64,000 nt of DNA from Leifsonia sp. SCN 70-46 (GTDB lineage: Bacteria > Actinomycetota > Actinomycetes > Actinomycetales > Microbacteriaceae), in the NCBI GenBank assembly GCA_001725325.1, contig MEFY01000002.1, positions 2,297,559-2,361,558 on the forward strand. The letters run 5' to 3'. Position numbers and translations under genes: made by a program. Numbering within the stretch: the stretch's first letter is position 1; every line of letters starts with the position of its first letter. Below, piece by piece: positions 29,932-40,545 of the stretch. The notes below the pieces were generated by a model. It saw only the letters and a list, made by a program, of their open reading frames with translations. It did not search any database and had not been told where the DNA came from.

Positions 29932-30212
29932 CCCTCGAGCTCGCGGTGCCGGTCGCGCCGCGCGCGCACGAGCCCGCCGGGACGCACGACGGTTCCGCCC
30001 GGGCGCCCTCCGACGTTGGCGAGGACAACGGCGACGTAGGGCAGGAACACCGCGCCGAGGGCCGGGAGCAGGATCCACCAGCCGCGCACGAATATGCACA
30101 GCACGACGCACACGACACGGATGCTCATGGCGATCCCGTAGCGCACCATGCGGCGGTGGCGATCGTCGTCGGGGGACTCCGGGAGGGAGGTTATCGACTG
30201 CGGCTGGTTCAT
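29928..30212 (-). CDS. DUF3099 domain-containing membrane protein
   Basis: This 94-residue protein matches the actinobacteria-specific DUF3099: RRMVRYGIAMSIRVVCVVLCIF followed by a second hydrophobic helix (WWILLPALGAVFLPYVAVVLAN) and a basic arginine-rich tail. Two membrane helices with a short loop are predicted. The function is unknown. It heads a three-gene unit with the small Cys/His protein and SURF1, joined by 4-base overlaps. The ATG at 30212 has a TAGGCT -10 eight bases upstream. It diverges from fabG across 47 bases. Confidence 0.85.
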   Translation of the reverse strand: MNQPQSITSLPESPDDDRHRRMVRYGIAMSIRVVCVVLCIFVRGWWILLPALGAVFLPYVAVVLANVGGRPGGTVVRPGGLVRARRDRHRELEG

Positions 30213-30220
30213 TTGGTCCC

Positions 30221-30226
30221 AGCCTA
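30221..30226 (-). promoter_or_regulatory. -10 hexamer upstream of the DUF3099 gene
   Basis: TAGGCT on the minus strand ends 8 bases before the ATG, giving a leader of one or two bases at most. Confidence 0.45.
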
Positions 30227-30246
30227 CGTCGCCTTCCTGCGAACCA

Positions 30247-30252
30247 TAGGAT
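30247..30252 (+). promoter_or_regulatory. -10 hexamer of a leaderless fabG promoter
   Basis: TAGGAT ends 7 bases before the ATG at 30260. It overlaps the alternative ATG at 30251, which argues for 30260 as the real start. Confidence 0.5.
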
Positions 30253-30259
30253 GGTCCGC

Positions 30260-30970
30260 ATGACTACCGCCAGGACCGTTCTGATCACCGGGGGAAACCG
30301 AGGCATCGGCTACGCCATCGCCGAGGAGTTCGTGGCCCAGGGCCACCGCGTCGCGGTCACGGCGCGCTCAGGATCCGGCCCCGAGGGCAGCCTCACCGTC
30401 ATCGCCGACGTCACCGACTCCGCGTCGATCGACGCCGCGTTCACCGAGGTCGAGGAGAAGCTCGGCCCCGTGGAGGTCGTCGTGGCCAACGCGGGCATCA
30501 CGCGCGACCTGCTGCTGCTGAGGATGTCGGAGGACGACTTCACCGACGTCATCGACACCAACCTCAACGGCGCGTTCCGCGTCGTCAAGCGCGCGTCGAA
30601 GGGCATGCTCAAGGCGAAGTTCGGCCGCATCATCCTCGTGTCGAGCGTCGTCGGACTGCTGGGCTCGGCCGGCCAGATCAACTACTCGGCGTCGAAGAGC
30701 GGCCTCATCGGCCTCGCCCGCTCGATCACGCGCGAGCTCGGCTCGCGCAACATCACCGCCAACGTCGTGGCGCCCGGGTTCATCGAGACCGACATGACCG
30801 CCGAGCTCTCGCCCGAGCTGCAGGAGGCTTACATCAAGCAGATCCCGGCGGGCCGCTACGCGAGCCCGCTCGAGGTCGCGAAGGTCATCGCGTGGCTCGC
30901 GGGGGACGACGCCGCGTACATCTCGGGCGCGGTCATCCCCGTCGACGGCGGCCTCGGGATGGGGCACTGA
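30260..30970 (+). CDS. fabG: 3-oxoacyl-[acyl-carrier-protein] reductase-like SDR
   Basis: This 236-residue short-chain dehydrogenase has the TGGNRGIG cofactor motif at about residues 10-17, NAG in VVANAGITRD, the catalytic serine and YxxxK in LVSSVVGLLG and YSASKSG, and the C-terminal PGFIETDM. It fits FabG, which reduces 3-oxoacyl-ACP with NADPH in fatty acid synthesis. It stands alone with no other fab genes, so the exact substrate is inference; MabA-like or general acetoacetyl reductases look much the same. An ATG 9 bases upstream (30251) is in frame but falls within the -10. Confidence 0.88.
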   Translation: MTTARTVLITGGNRGIGYAIAEEFVAQGHRVAVTARSGSGPEGSLTVIADVTDSASIDAAFTEVEEKLGPVEVVVANAGITRDLLLLRMSEDDFTDVIDTNLNGAFRVVKRASKGMLKAKFGRIILVSSVVGLLGSAGQINYSASKSGLIGLARSITRELGSRNITANVVAPGFIETDMTAELSPELQEAYIKQIPAGRYASPLEVAKVIAWLAGDDAAYISGAVIPVDGGLGMGH

Positions 30971-30977
30971 CGGTCGT

Positions 30978-31616
30978 CTAGCCGCGCAGCCCCAGGAGGG
31001 GCAGCACCTGCGAGAGGTCGCGCCGGTCGATGAGCACGCCCGCGAGATCGCGCACGGGGGCTTTCGCGTCGAAGCCCACCGCGAGGCCCGCGATGGCCAT
31101 CATCGTGAGGTCGTTGGCGCCGTCGCCCACCGCGACCGTGCGCGAGAGGGGCACGCCGCACTCTCCGGCCCACTCCGTGAGGGTCGTGGCCTTGGCCCTC
31201 GCGTCGATGATGGGCCCCGTGAGCCCGCCCGTGAGCACGCCGTCGGCGACCTCGAGCCGGTTGGCGCGCCAGTAGTCGAGCCCGAGCTGCTCGGCGACGG
31301 GGTCGACCACCTCGTGGAACCCGCCGGAGACGACCCCCACGCACCCGCCGGCGGCGTGGATGCCCGCGACCATGTCCGGCACGCCCGCGGTCACGCGCAC
31401 CTGCGCTCCCACGGCCTCGAACACCGACTGGGGGAGCCCCCGGAGCGTCGCGACGCGCGCGCGCAGGCTCTCCTCGAAGTCGAGCTCGCCATTCATGGCG
31501 CGGAACGTGATGCGCTCGACCTCGGGCAGCGAGCCCGCGTGCGCGGCGAGGAGCTCGATGACCTCGTCCTCGATGAGGGTGGAGTCGACGTCGAGGACGA
31601 CCAGGAAGCGTGCCAC
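30978..31616 (-). CDS. serB: Phosphoserine phosphatase (HAD family)
   Basis: The protein (212 residues) is a HAD-fold phosphatase for the last step of serine synthesis. Motif I is VLDVDSTLIEDE with the two catalytic aspartates (nucleophile in DVDST), motif II is VVSGGFHEVV, and motif III/IV is VAVGDGANDLTMM. It has only the catalytic domain and lacks the N-terminal ACT regulatory domain present in mycobacterial SerB2. The start is GTG 31616 with GAAGGAAG about 10 bases upstream. It is 29 bases downstream of glgC's stop in the opposite sense of reading (convergent with fabG). Another small-molecule phosphatase role cannot be ruled out. Confidence 0.88.
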   Translation of the reverse strand: MARFLVVLDVDSTLIEDEVIELLAAHAGSLPEVERITFRAMNGELDFEESLRARVATLRGLPQSVFEAVGAQVRVTAGVPDMVAGIHAAGGCVGVVSGGFHEVVDPVAEQLGLDYWRANRLEVADGVLTGGLTGPIIDARAKATTLTEWAGECGVPLSRTVAVGDGANDLTMMAIAGLAVGFDAKAPVRDLAGVLIDRRDLSQVLPLLGLRG

Positions 31617-31645
31617 GGGTCCGGTTACTTCCTTCGGGGTCGGGA

Positions 31646-32884
31646 TCAGCTGACGACGGCTCCCTTGCCCACGACGGTGATCCCCGTCTCGGTGACGGTG
31701 AAGCCGCGCGCGCGATCAGCCTCGTGGTCGACGCCCACCGAGGCCCCCTCGGCGACGACGACGTCCTTGTCGAGGATAGCGCGGCGCACGGTAGCGTTCG
31801 CGCCGATGGTCACGCGCTCGAACAGCACCGAGTCGGTCACGTTCGAGCCCGAGTCGACGTTCGACCACGGCCCGATGACGCTGCGCTCGATGTGCGCCCC
31901 CGAGACGACGCAGCCGAGCGACACGATCGAGTCGATCGTCTGGCCCAGGTTGCCCTTGGCGTCGCGCACGAACTTGGCGGGCGGGGAGTTGACCTGCTGG
32001 CTGAAGATCGGCCACTCGTTGTTGTACAGGTTGAAGATCGGCAGCGCCGAGATGAGGTCCTGGTGCGCGTCGAAGAACGACTCGATCGTCCCCACATCGC
32101 GCCAGTAGAACCGGTCGCGGTCGGTCGAGCCCGGGACCTCGTTGCGGTTGAGGTCGTAGACGCCCGCGAGCCCGCGCGACACGAAGTCGGGCACGATGTC
32201 GCCGCCCATGTCGTGGTTGGAGTCGCTGCGGTCGCCGTCGCGCAGCACGGCGTCGATGAGCACGTCCGCGTCGAAGATGTAGTTGCCCATGGACGCGAGC
32301 ACCTCGCCGGGGGAGTCGGAGAGCCCCACGGCGTTCTGCGGCTTCTCGTGGAACGCGGCGATGCGCGTGGGGTCGTCGGCATCCACCTCGATGACACCGA
32401 ACTGGTCGGCGAGCGAGATGGGCTGGCGGATCGCGGCGACCGTGACGCCCAGGCCCGAGGCGATGTGCGCCTCGATCATCTGGCTGAAGTCCATGCGGTA
32501 GACGTGGTCGGCGCCCACGACGACGACGATGTCGGGCTTCTCGTCGCGCAGCAGGTTGAGGCTCTGCAGGATGGCGTCGGCCGATCCGCTGAACCAGCGC
32601 TTGCCGAGCCGCTGCTGCGCGGGCACGGAGGCTACGTAGGCGTTGAGCAGGCCGCTCAGGCGCCACGTCTGCGACACGTGCCGGTCGAGGCTGTGCGACT
32701 TGTACTGCGTGAGCACGACGATCTGCCGCAGGCCCGAGTTGATGAGGTTGCTCAGCGCGAAGTCGATCAGCCGGTACCCGCCCGCGAACGGGACCGCGGG
32801 CTTCGCCCTGTCCGCGGTCAGGGGCATGAGCCGCTTGCCCTCGCCACCAGCGAGGACGATACCGAAAATCTTCTTCGACGCCAT
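31646..32884 (-). CDS. glgC: Glucose-1-phosphate adenylyltransferase
   Basis: GlgC (412 residues) makes ADP-glucose from glucose-1-phosphate and ATP, the committed step of bacterial glycogen and related alpha-glucans. The nucleotide-binding N terminus [23 protein letters not shown], the substrate loop [15 protein letters not shown], and the C-terminal left-handed beta-helix repeats ([21 protein letters not shown]) are all present. It is divergent from glgA across 86 bases, with TANNNT elements close to both start codons. The order glgC/glgA divergent is common in actinobacteria. Confidence 0.96.
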   Translation of the reverse strand: MASKKIFGIVLAGGEGKRLMPLTADRAKPAVPFAGGYRLIDFALSNLINSGLRQIVVLTQYKSHSLDRHVSQTWRLSGLLNAYVASVPAQQRLGKRWFSGSADAILQSLNLLRDEKPDIVVVVGADHVYRMDFSQMIEAHIASGLGVTVAAIRQPISLADQFGVIEVDADDPTRIAAFHEKPQNAVGLSDSPGEVLASMGNYIFDADVLIDAVLRDGDRSDSNHDMGGDIVPDFVSRGLAGVYDLNRNEVPGSTDRDRFYWRDVGTIESFFDAHQDLISALPIFNLYNNEWPIFSQQVNSPPAKFVRDAKGNLGQTIDSIVSLGCVVSGAHIERSVIGPWSNVDSGSNVTDSVLFERVTIGANATVRRAILDKDVVVAEGASVGVDHEADRARGFTVTETGITVVGKGAVVS

Positions 32885-32890
32885 GTGCCA

Positions 32891-32896
32891 ACAGTA
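32891..32896 (-). promoter_or_regulatory. -10 hexamer of a leaderless glgC promoter
   Basis: TACTGT on the minus strand ends 6 bases before the glgC ATG at 32884. Confidence 0.5.
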
Positions 32897-32957
32897 TGCG
32901 AGCGGCGCGAGCGCGCACTAGCGACAGGCGGTGCCCGAGGTCAGGGAAAAAAGCAGG

Positions 32958-32963
32958 TAGCGT
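32958..32963 (+). promoter_or_regulatory. -10 hexamer of a leaderless glgA promoter
   Basis: TAGCGT ends 7 bases before the ATG at 32971, excluding the longer in-frame starts upstream. The two divergent -10 elements of glgC and glgA are about 60 bases apart and could share a regulator. Confidence 0.5.
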
Positions 32964-32970
32964 CTTGTGG

Positions 32971-34152
32971 ATGCGAGTAGACCTGATCAGCCGCGAGTAC
33001 CCGCCGGAGGTGTACGGCGGAGCCGGCGTGCACGTCGCCGAGCTCGTGCGCGCCCTCCGAACCGACCTCGACGTCAAGGTGCGGTGCTTCGGCATGCCGC
33101 GCGACGAGGCAGATGTGTTCTCCTACCTCGTGCCGTCCGACCTGTCGGGCGCCAACCCCGCGCTCGCGACGCTCGGCGTCGACCTCCAGATCGCGCAGGA
33201 TGTGGCCGGGGCCGACCTCGTGCACTCCCACACCTGGTACGCCAACGCCGCCGGCCAGCTCGCGTCGCTCCTGCACGGCATCCCGCACGTCGTGACCGCG
33301 CACAGCCTCGAGCCGCTGCGTCCGTGGAAGGCCGAGCAGCTCGGCGGCGGCTACCGCGTCTCCAGCTGGATCGAGGCCACGGCGTTCACGGGCGCCGCGG
33401 CGATCATCGCCGTGAGCGACGGGATGCGCCGCGACATCCTCCGGTCGTACCCGTGGCTCGACGAGTCGAAGGTCCACACCGTGCACAACGGCATCGACCT
33501 CGAGCGCTGGAAGGCCGTCGACGACAAGGAGCTCGTACGCTCCCTCGGCATCGACCCCGACCGCCCCTCCGTCGTCTTCGTCGGCCGCATCACGCGCCAG
33601 AAGGGACTCCCGTACCTCCTGCACGCCGCATCGATGCTGCCGCCGGACGTGCAGCTCGTGCTGTGCGCGGGCGCGCCCGACACCCCCGAGATCCTCGCCG
33701 AGGTGCAGGAGGGCGTGCGCGAGCTGCAGAAGACGCGCTCGGGCGTCGTGTGGCTCGACCGGCTCCTGAGCCAGAACGAGCTCTCCGCCGTGCTCACGCA
33801 GGCGACGACGTTCGTGTGCCCCTCGGTGTACGAGCCGCTCGGCATCGTGAACCTCGAGGCGATGGCGTGCTCCGCGCCCGTCGTCGGCACGGCCACCGGG
33901 GGCATCCCCGAGGTCGTGCAGGACGGCGTGACCGGCAGGCTCGTGCCCATCGAGCAGGCGCAGGACGGCACGGGAACCCCGGTCGACCCCGAGACGTTCG
34001 TGGGCGACCTGGCGCGCATCCTCACCGAGGTCGTGTCGGACCCCGCGGGGGCGAAGCGCATGGGCGAGGCGGGCCGCCGTCGGGCCGAGACAGACTTCAG
34101 CTGGACGTCGATCGCCGCGCGCACGCGCGAGATCTACGCGAGCCTCGTCTGA
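32971..34152 (+). CDS. glgA: Glycogen synthase, actinobacterial GT4 type (GlgA/GlgM)
   Basis: This 393-residue enzyme is a GT-B glycosyltransferase of family 4, shorter than the GT5 glycogen synthase of E. coli. N-terminal REYPPEVYGGAGVHV binds the sugar donor loop; C-terminal VGRITRQKGLPYLL and PSVYEPLGIVNLEAM carry the EX7E-type catalytic pattern. In mycobacteria this type (GlgM) joins ADP-glucose to glucose-1-phosphate to give maltose-1-phosphate for GlgE, so the product here may be maltose-1-phosphate rather than linear glycogen. It diverges from glgC, which supplies its substrate. Confidence 0.93.
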   Translation: MRVDLISREYPPEVYGGAGVHVAELVRALRTDLDVKVRCFGMPRDEADVFSYLVPSDLSGANPALATLGVDLQIAQDVAGADLVHSHTWYANAAGQLASLLHGIPHVVTAHSLEPLRPWKAEQLGGGYRVSSWIEATAFTGAAAIIAVSDGMRRDILRSYPWLDESKVHTVHNGIDLERWKAVDDKELVRSLGIDPDRPSVVFVGRITRQKGLPYLLHAASMLPPDVQLVLCAGAPDTPEILAEVQEGVRELQKTRSGVVWLDRLLSQNELSAVLTQATTFVCPSVYEPLGIVNLEAMACSAPVVGTATGGIPEVVQDGVTGRLVPIEQAQDGTGTPVDPETFVGDLARILTEVVSDPAGAKRMGEAGRRRAETDFSWTSIAARTREIYASLV

Positions 34153-34170
34153 CGGGCTCCCGGTAGCGCC

Positions 34171-34176
34171 TAGGCT
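34171..34176 (+). promoter_or_regulatory. -10 hexamer upstream of the orphan ABC ATPase gene
   Basis: TAGGCT ends 9 bases before the ATG at 34186. The leader would be 2-3 bases long even though GGAG is present within the spacer. Confidence 0.4.
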
Positions 34177-34185
34177 GGAGGCACC

Positions 34186-34968
<783 letters not shown>

Positions 34969-34976
34969 CCATCTGG

Positions 34977-34982
34977 TAGAGT
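34977..34982 (+). promoter_or_regulatory. Candidate rpmE2 -10 hexamer
   Basis: TAGAGT fits TANNNT and would leave a 5' leader of about 63 bases before the L31 gene. I found no zinc-uptake-regulator palindrome in that leader. Confidence 0.35.
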
Positions 34983-35051
34983 CGATAGCTGGCCGTGCGC
35001 GGTTCTCGACGCAGGCCCCAGACTTCCTTCATCACATCCAAGGACATCACC

Positions 35052-35306
35052 ATGAAGACCGACATCCACCCCACGTACTCCGAGATCGTCTTCCGCGACC
35101 TCGCGTCGGGCGCCACGTTCCTCACGCGCTCGACCGCGACGAGCGACAAGACCATCGAACTCGACGGTGTCACGTACCCCGTCATCGACGTCGAGATCTC
35201 GTCGGAGTCGCACCCGTTCTACACGGGCAAGCAGCGCATCATGGACTCCGCGGGCCGCGTCGAGAAGTTCAACTCGCGCTACGCGGGCTTCGGCACCAAG
35301 AAGTAG
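35052..35306 (+). CDS. rpmE2: 50S ribosomal protein L31, type B
   Basis: This 84-residue protein is L31 of the cysteine-free B type: [20 protein letters not shown] followed by [22 protein letters not shown]. The zinc-ribbon cysteines of type A are absent, so it needs no zinc. In many actinobacteria the B form replaces type A when zinc is scarce under Zur control; here I see no Zur box, and a type A copy may or may not exist elsewhere. The ATG at 35052 follows AAGGACATCACC. It is followed by a strong hairpin terminator. Confidence 0.96.
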   Translation: MKTDIHPTYSEIVFRDLASGATFLTRSTATSDKTIELDGVTYPVIDVEISSESHPFYTGKQRIMDSAGRVEKFNSRYAGFGTKK

Positions 35307-35316
35307 AGCCCTCACA

Positions 35317-35344
35317 CGAAAGGCCGCCCTCGGGCGGCCTTTCG
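35317..35344. terminator. Strong hairpin terminator between rpmE2 and the exonuclease gene
   Basis: Perfect 13-base arms CGAAAGGCCGCCC / GGGCGGCCTTTCG with a 2-base loop, 11 bases after the rpmE2 stop. It lies between convergent genes and ends in TTTCG, so it probably serves both strands. Confidence 0.8.
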
Positions 35345-35361
35345 TCGTTAACCGGCTCGGG

Positions 35362-36696
35362 CTAGAACAGCGCGCTGCGCCGCGATACCCACAGCGGGAG
35401 CACGGTGTCGCGCGTGAGGGGCGCGAGCTCGACAGCGACGTCGTCGGTGTCGATCCAGAGCACCTCCTCGATCTCCTCGCTCGGCACGACGATGCGGTCG
35501 ACCGACATCGCGAACACCTCGGCGCGGATGACCGTGTCGGGCTCGTTCGCCGCGTCGGCCCGGAAGCTGCCGAGGTACTCCGTGGTGTCGAGGTCGACCT
35601 CGAGGCCCACCTCCTCCTGCAGCTCGCGCGTGAGGGCCTGGAGGGCGCTCTCGCCGGGCTCGATCTTGCCGCCGGCCTGCATGAACGCGGTCGTGCCGCG
35701 CTTGCGCACGAGGAGCGTGCGGCCCGTGGGATCCGTGATGATGGCGGCCGCCACGCGCAGCACGGTCTGGCGCCTGGGCGGCGGGGCGCTCTCGTACGCG
35801 GAGCCCGTCATGGGCGGCACGTACACCTCGATGGTCTCGGCGGTGTCGGGCTCGGCCGGGCCGATGCGCTCGAGGCCCGGGAGCGCCATGGGCATGCCCT
35901 GCAGCTCCAGCACGCCCGTGTTGAAGTCGAGGCTGGGGACCGTGAGGCTCGGCCGCGGCTCGGGCGCGGGGATGGGCTGGGTGTCGACGATGCTCGTGGG
36001 ATGCTCGCTGCGCCGCAGCGGCCAGCTCTCGTCGGAGACGAACGCCGCGTCGCCCTTCACGTTCCTGATGTAGTCGGCGAAGCTCGCGGCCTGCTCGGCG
36101 AACCAGATCTCCTGGCGGCCGTGCAGGTCGGCTGCGGGGAGGTCGAGCTCCTCGGGGTAGGCACGCGCGAGGGACTGCGCGACGCGGGCGGCGGCTATCG
36201 CGTCGGAGCCCGCGTCGTGGGCGTCGTCGAGCGTGACGCCGTACAGGCCCGCGGTGACCTCGAGGGTGCGCTTGCCCTTGCGGTAGCGGTCGACCGCCTT
36301 GTCGAGCACGAGCGGGTCGATGACGGGGGAGAGCATGGTGAGCGGGGCGCGACCGTAGCGGCGGCACTCCCGGTCGAGCAGGCTCAGGTCGTAGGGCGCG
36401 TTGTAGACGACGAGCGGCATGCCGAGCCCCAGGAGCACCCGCAGCGTCTGCGCGATCTCGCCGACGACGTCGGCCGCGGGCCTGCCGAGGGCCTGGGCGC
36501 GCTCGGTCGTGATGCCGTGCACCGCCGACGCGCCCTCGGGGATCTCGACGCCGGGGTCGGCCATCCAGTCCCAGCGCTCGACGACGGAGCCGTCGGGCTC
36601 GAGCACCGCGACGCAGGCCGTGACGATGCGGGCGGTCTCGACGTCCACTCCCGTGGTCTCGAGATCGAACGCCGCGATGCGGCCCCAGCTACCCAT
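35362..36696 (-). CDS. DnaQ-like 3'-5' exonuclease fused to a Nudix hydrolase domain
   Basis: A single frame (444 residues) holds two enzymes. The N-terminal 190 residues are a DEDDh exonuclease: FDLETTGVD, NAPYDLSLLDREC and HDAGSDAIAAARV supply the four acidic residues and the histidine. It ends with FADYIRN and a short divergent region. A proline-rich linker of about 90 residues follows, then a complete Nudix domain with a perfect box: GGKIEPGESALQALTREL, then QEEVGLE. The combination could remove 3' ends and clean damaged or excess nucleotides. A TANNNT -10 is 6 bases before the ATG at 36696. Frame continuity makes a sequencing fusion unlikely. Confidence 0.88.
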   Translation of the reverse strand: MGSWGRIAAFDLETTGVDVETARIVTACVAVLEPDGSVVERWDWMADPGVEIPEGASAVHGITTERAQALGRPAADVVGEIAQTLRVLLGLGMPLVVYNAPYDLSLLDRECRRYGRAPLTMLSPVIDPLVLDKAVDRYRKGKRTLEVTAGLYGVTLDDAHDAGSDAIAAARVAQSLARAYPEELDLPAADLHGRQEIWFAEQAASFADYIRNVKGDAAFVSDESWPLRRSEHPTSIVDTQPIPAPEPRPSLTVPSLDFNTGVLELQGMPMALPGLERIGPAEPDTAETIEVYVPPMTGSAYESAPPPRRQTVLRVAAAIITDPTGRTLLVRKRGTTAFMQAGGKIEPGESALQALTRELQEEVGLEVDLDTTEYLGSFRADAANEPDTVIRAEVFAMSVDRIVVPSEEIEEVLWIDTDDVAVELAPLTRDTVLPLWVSRRSALF

Positions 36697-36702
36697 GCCC
36701 CA

Positions 36703-36708
36703 AGGCTA
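36703..36708 (-). promoter_or_regulatory. -10 hexamer of a leaderless exonuclease-Nudix promoter
   Basis: TAGCCT on the minus strand ends 6 bases before the ATG at 36696. The treS stop is 47 bases further upstream, so this gene has its own promoter. Confidence 0.45.
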
Positions 36709-36755
36709 CGCACCCCACCCGACAGCGCCCCGCAGGCTCGCTGGGGTGTGCAGTC

Positions 36756-38465
<1,710 letters not shown>

Positions 38466-38471
38466 ATTCCG

Positions 38472-38477
38472 AGTCTA
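38472..38477 (-). promoter_or_regulatory. -10 hexamer of a leaderless treS promoter
   Basis: TAGACT on the minus strand ends 6 bases before the GTG start at 38465. Confidence 0.5.
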
Positions 38478-38486
38478 GAGCCGCGG

Positions 38487-38500
38487 TGCAAGCGCTTGTC
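38487..38500. promoter_or_regulatory. LacI/cre-like palindromic operator between treS and the hydrolase gene
   Basis: TGCAAGCGCTTGTC contains the perfect 10-base palindrome CAAGCGCTTG with a central CG, as LacI-family operators have. It sits upstream of the treS -10, about where the -35 region would be, and 39 bases before the hydrolase -10. It could control treS, the hydrolase operon or both. The regulator is unknown. Confidence 0.5.
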
Positions 38501-38538
38501 ACCCCCTTGGGCTTGCTCATTCGCGAGCGTGGGCTGCC

Positions 38539-38544
38539 TAGACT
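38539..38544 (+). promoter_or_regulatory. -10 hexamer of the hydrolase-GT4-aminotransferase operon
   Basis: TAGACT ends 7 bases before the GTG at 38552, supporting that start over the longer in-frame option at 38486. Confidence 0.45.
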
Positions 38545-38551
38545 TGCCGTC

Positions 38552-39454
38552 GTGCCTGTCGCCTCCCCGTACGCCGCCCTGCTCGCCGAGACCCCCGTGC
38601 GCGAGCACGCGGTAGACGTGCTCGGCAGCGACACGCGCTACTGGGACTACGGCCCCGAGGATGCCCGCACCACCCTCGTGGTCGTGCACGGCTACCGCGG
38701 CGAGCACCACGGCCTCGAGCCCGTCGTCGCCCATCTGCGCGGCCTGCGCATCGTGAGCCCCGACCTCCCCGGATTCGGCGACTCGTCGCCGCTGCCCGGG
38801 CGCACGCACGACATCGCCGCCTACTCGGAGTGGCTGTCGGCCTTCGTCGACGCCCTCGGGCTGCGCGGCACCGCGGTCATCCTCGGCCACTCCTTCGGCT
38901 CGATCGTGGCGTCGGCGGCCGTCGCCGGGGGGCTCGCCACCCCGAAGCTCATCCTCGTCAACCCCATAGCGGCGCCCGCCCTCGAGGGCCCGAACCGGTT
39001 CGGGAGCCAGCTCACGCTCGGTTTCTACCGCACGGCGCGCGCCCTGCCGGAGGCCGTCGGCAAAGGGCTGCTCTCGTTCCCGCCCATCGTGCGGGGCATG
39101 AGCGCGTTCCTCGTGCAGACCAAGGACGGCGCGCTGCGCCGCTGGATCCACGACCAGCACTCCACGTACTTCAGCCGCTACGCGAACCGCGACACCGTCG
39201 TGCAGGGGTTCGAGGCGTCGATCAGCAACGACGTGAGCCAGGTCGCCGCGCGCATCGCCGTGCCCACCCTGCTCGTCGGGGCCGACCGCGACCCCATCAC
39301 GTCGGTCGAGGCGCAGCGCGACCTCGCGACGGTGTTCCCGGATGCCCGGCTCGTGCTGCTCGAGGGGGTGGGCCATCTCGTGCACTACGAGAAGCCGCGC
39401 GAGGCCGCGACGGCGATCGTGGAGTTCCTGGGCGACGGGGAGGTCGCGGCGTGA
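38552..39454 (+). CDS. Alpha/beta hydrolase
   Basis: This 300-residue protein is an alpha/beta-hydrolase. The oxyanion segment VVVHGYRGEHHG, the nucleophile elbow GHSFGS, the acid in LLVGADRDPIT and the histidine in EGVGHLVHYE complete a Ser-Asp-His triad. There is no signal peptide, so it is cytoplasmic. The substrate is unknown. It heads a three-gene unit with a GT4 glycosyltransferase and a class V aminotransferase, each joined to the next by a GTGA overlap, so all three probably serve one process. The GTG at 38552 is favoured by the -10 hexamer placed 7 bases upstream. Confidence 0.82.
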   Translation: MPVASPYAALLAETPVREHAVDVLGSDTRYWDYGPEDARTTLVVVHGYRGEHHGLEPVVAHLRGLRIVSPDLPGFGDSSPLPGRTHDIAAYSEWLSAFVDALGLRGTAVILGHSFGSIVASAAVAGGLATPKLILVNPIAAPALEGPNRFGSQLTLGFYRTARALPEAVGKGLLSFPPIVRGMSAFLVQTKDGALRRWIHDQHSTYFSRYANRDTVVQGFEASISNDVSQVAARIAVPTLLVGADRDPITSVEAQRDLATVFPDARLVLLEGVGHLVHYEKPREAATAIVEFLGDGEVAA

Positions 39455-40545
39455 AGATCATCTTCGACAACCGCTACACGCGCCTCGGGCGCCATGACGG
39501 CATCAGCCGCTACGGCGCGCGGCTCGTGGAGGAGCTCGCCAAGCTCCACCCCGTGACGATGCTCATCTCCGACGAGCGCCAGCTCGAGATGCTGCCCGAC
39601 CTGCCGTGGGTCATGGGCACCGATCCCACGAGCGCGCGCGAGCCGTGGATCTCGCGCATCGTCAACAAGCACGAGCCCGACGTCGTCTTCACGCCCATGC
39701 AGACCATGGGACCGGGCGGGCGCACGTACGGCCTGGTCACGACCGTGCACGACCTCATCTACTACACGCACCGCACGCCGCCGCGCGACCTCAACCCCGC
39801 GCTGCGCCTGCTGTGGCGCGTCTACCACCTCTCGTGGGCGTTCCAGCGGAGCCTGCTCAACCGCGCAGACGCGCACCTCGTCGACTCCGAGACGACGGGC
39901 CGCCTCATGGCGCAGCACCGGCTCACGAAGAACCCCGTGCGCGTGGTGCTGCTCGGCACGGAGCTCCCCGAGAAGACCCCCACGCGCACGAGGGCCGCGT
40001 CGAAGGACCTCGTCTACATGGGCTCGTTCATGCCCTACAAGAACGTCGACCTCATCGTGAACTCGCTGCGCGACCTGCCCGGCTACCGCCTGCTGCTCAT
40101 GAGCCGCATCTCCGACGCGGAGCGCGCGCGGCTCACCGCCCTCGCCCCCGAGGGCTCGGTCGTGTTCTACGACGGCGCGAGCGACGAGGACTACGAGGCC
40201 GCCATGCTCGGCGCCACCGCGCTCGTGACCGCCTCGCGCGACGAGGGATTCGGACTGCCCGTCGTCGAGGCGCAGGCCCTCGGCACCCCCGTTCTGCTGA
40301 GCGACATCCCCATCTTCCGCGAGATCGGGGGGCCCGCGGCGGGCTACTTCGACCCCGACAGCACCGCCTCGTTCGTCGCGGCCGTGCGCGAGCTCGAGGA
40401 TCCCGCGGAGTGGGAGCGCCGCTCGGCCGAGGCCGCCCGCTGGGCCCGGCGGTTCAACTGGCCCGACGCCGCGAAGCAGCTGCTCGAGGTGCTCACCGAA
40501 ACACACGAGCGCCGGACTCACGAGCGCCGGCGAGCCGGCCGGTGA
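39451..40545 (+). CDS. Glycosyltransferase family 4
   Basis: The protein (364 residues) is a GT-B enzyme: KIIFDNRYTRLGRHDGISRY at the N terminus, and in the C-terminal donor domain VYMGSFMPYKNVDLIV plus SRDEGFGLPVVEAQALG with the EX7E pattern. It resembles mannosyl- or glucosyltransferases that build surface glycans or modify lipids; donor and acceptor cannot be told by eye. It starts at GTG 39451, overlapping the hydrolase stop, and overlaps the aminotransferase in the same way. The last 15 residues contain a tandem HERRT repeat caused by a 15-base duplication. Confidence 0.85.
   Translation: MKIIFDNRYTRLGRHDGISRYGARLVEELAKLHPVTMLISDERQLEMLPDLPWVMGTDPTSAREPWISRIVNKHEPDVVFTPMQTMGPGGRTYGLVTTVHDLIYYTHRTPPRDLNPALRLLWRVYHLSWAFQRSLLNRADAHLVDSETTGRLMAQHRLTKNPVRVVLLGTELPEKTPTRTRAASKDLVYMGSFMPYKNVDLIVNSLRDLPGYRLLLMSRISDAERARLTALAPEGSVVFYDGASDEDYEAAMLGATALVTASRDEGFGLPVVEAQALGTPVLLSDIPIFREIGGPAAGYFDPDSTASFVAAVRELEDPAEWERRSAEAARWARRFNWPDAAKQLLEVLTETHERRTHERRRAGR
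40504..40530 (+). repeat. Tandem duplication at the 3' end of the GT4 gene
   Basis: CACGAGCGCCGG occurs at 40504-40515 and again at 40519-40530, a period of 15 bases. It encodes HERR twice near the C terminus and keeps the frame. Confidence 0.7.
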
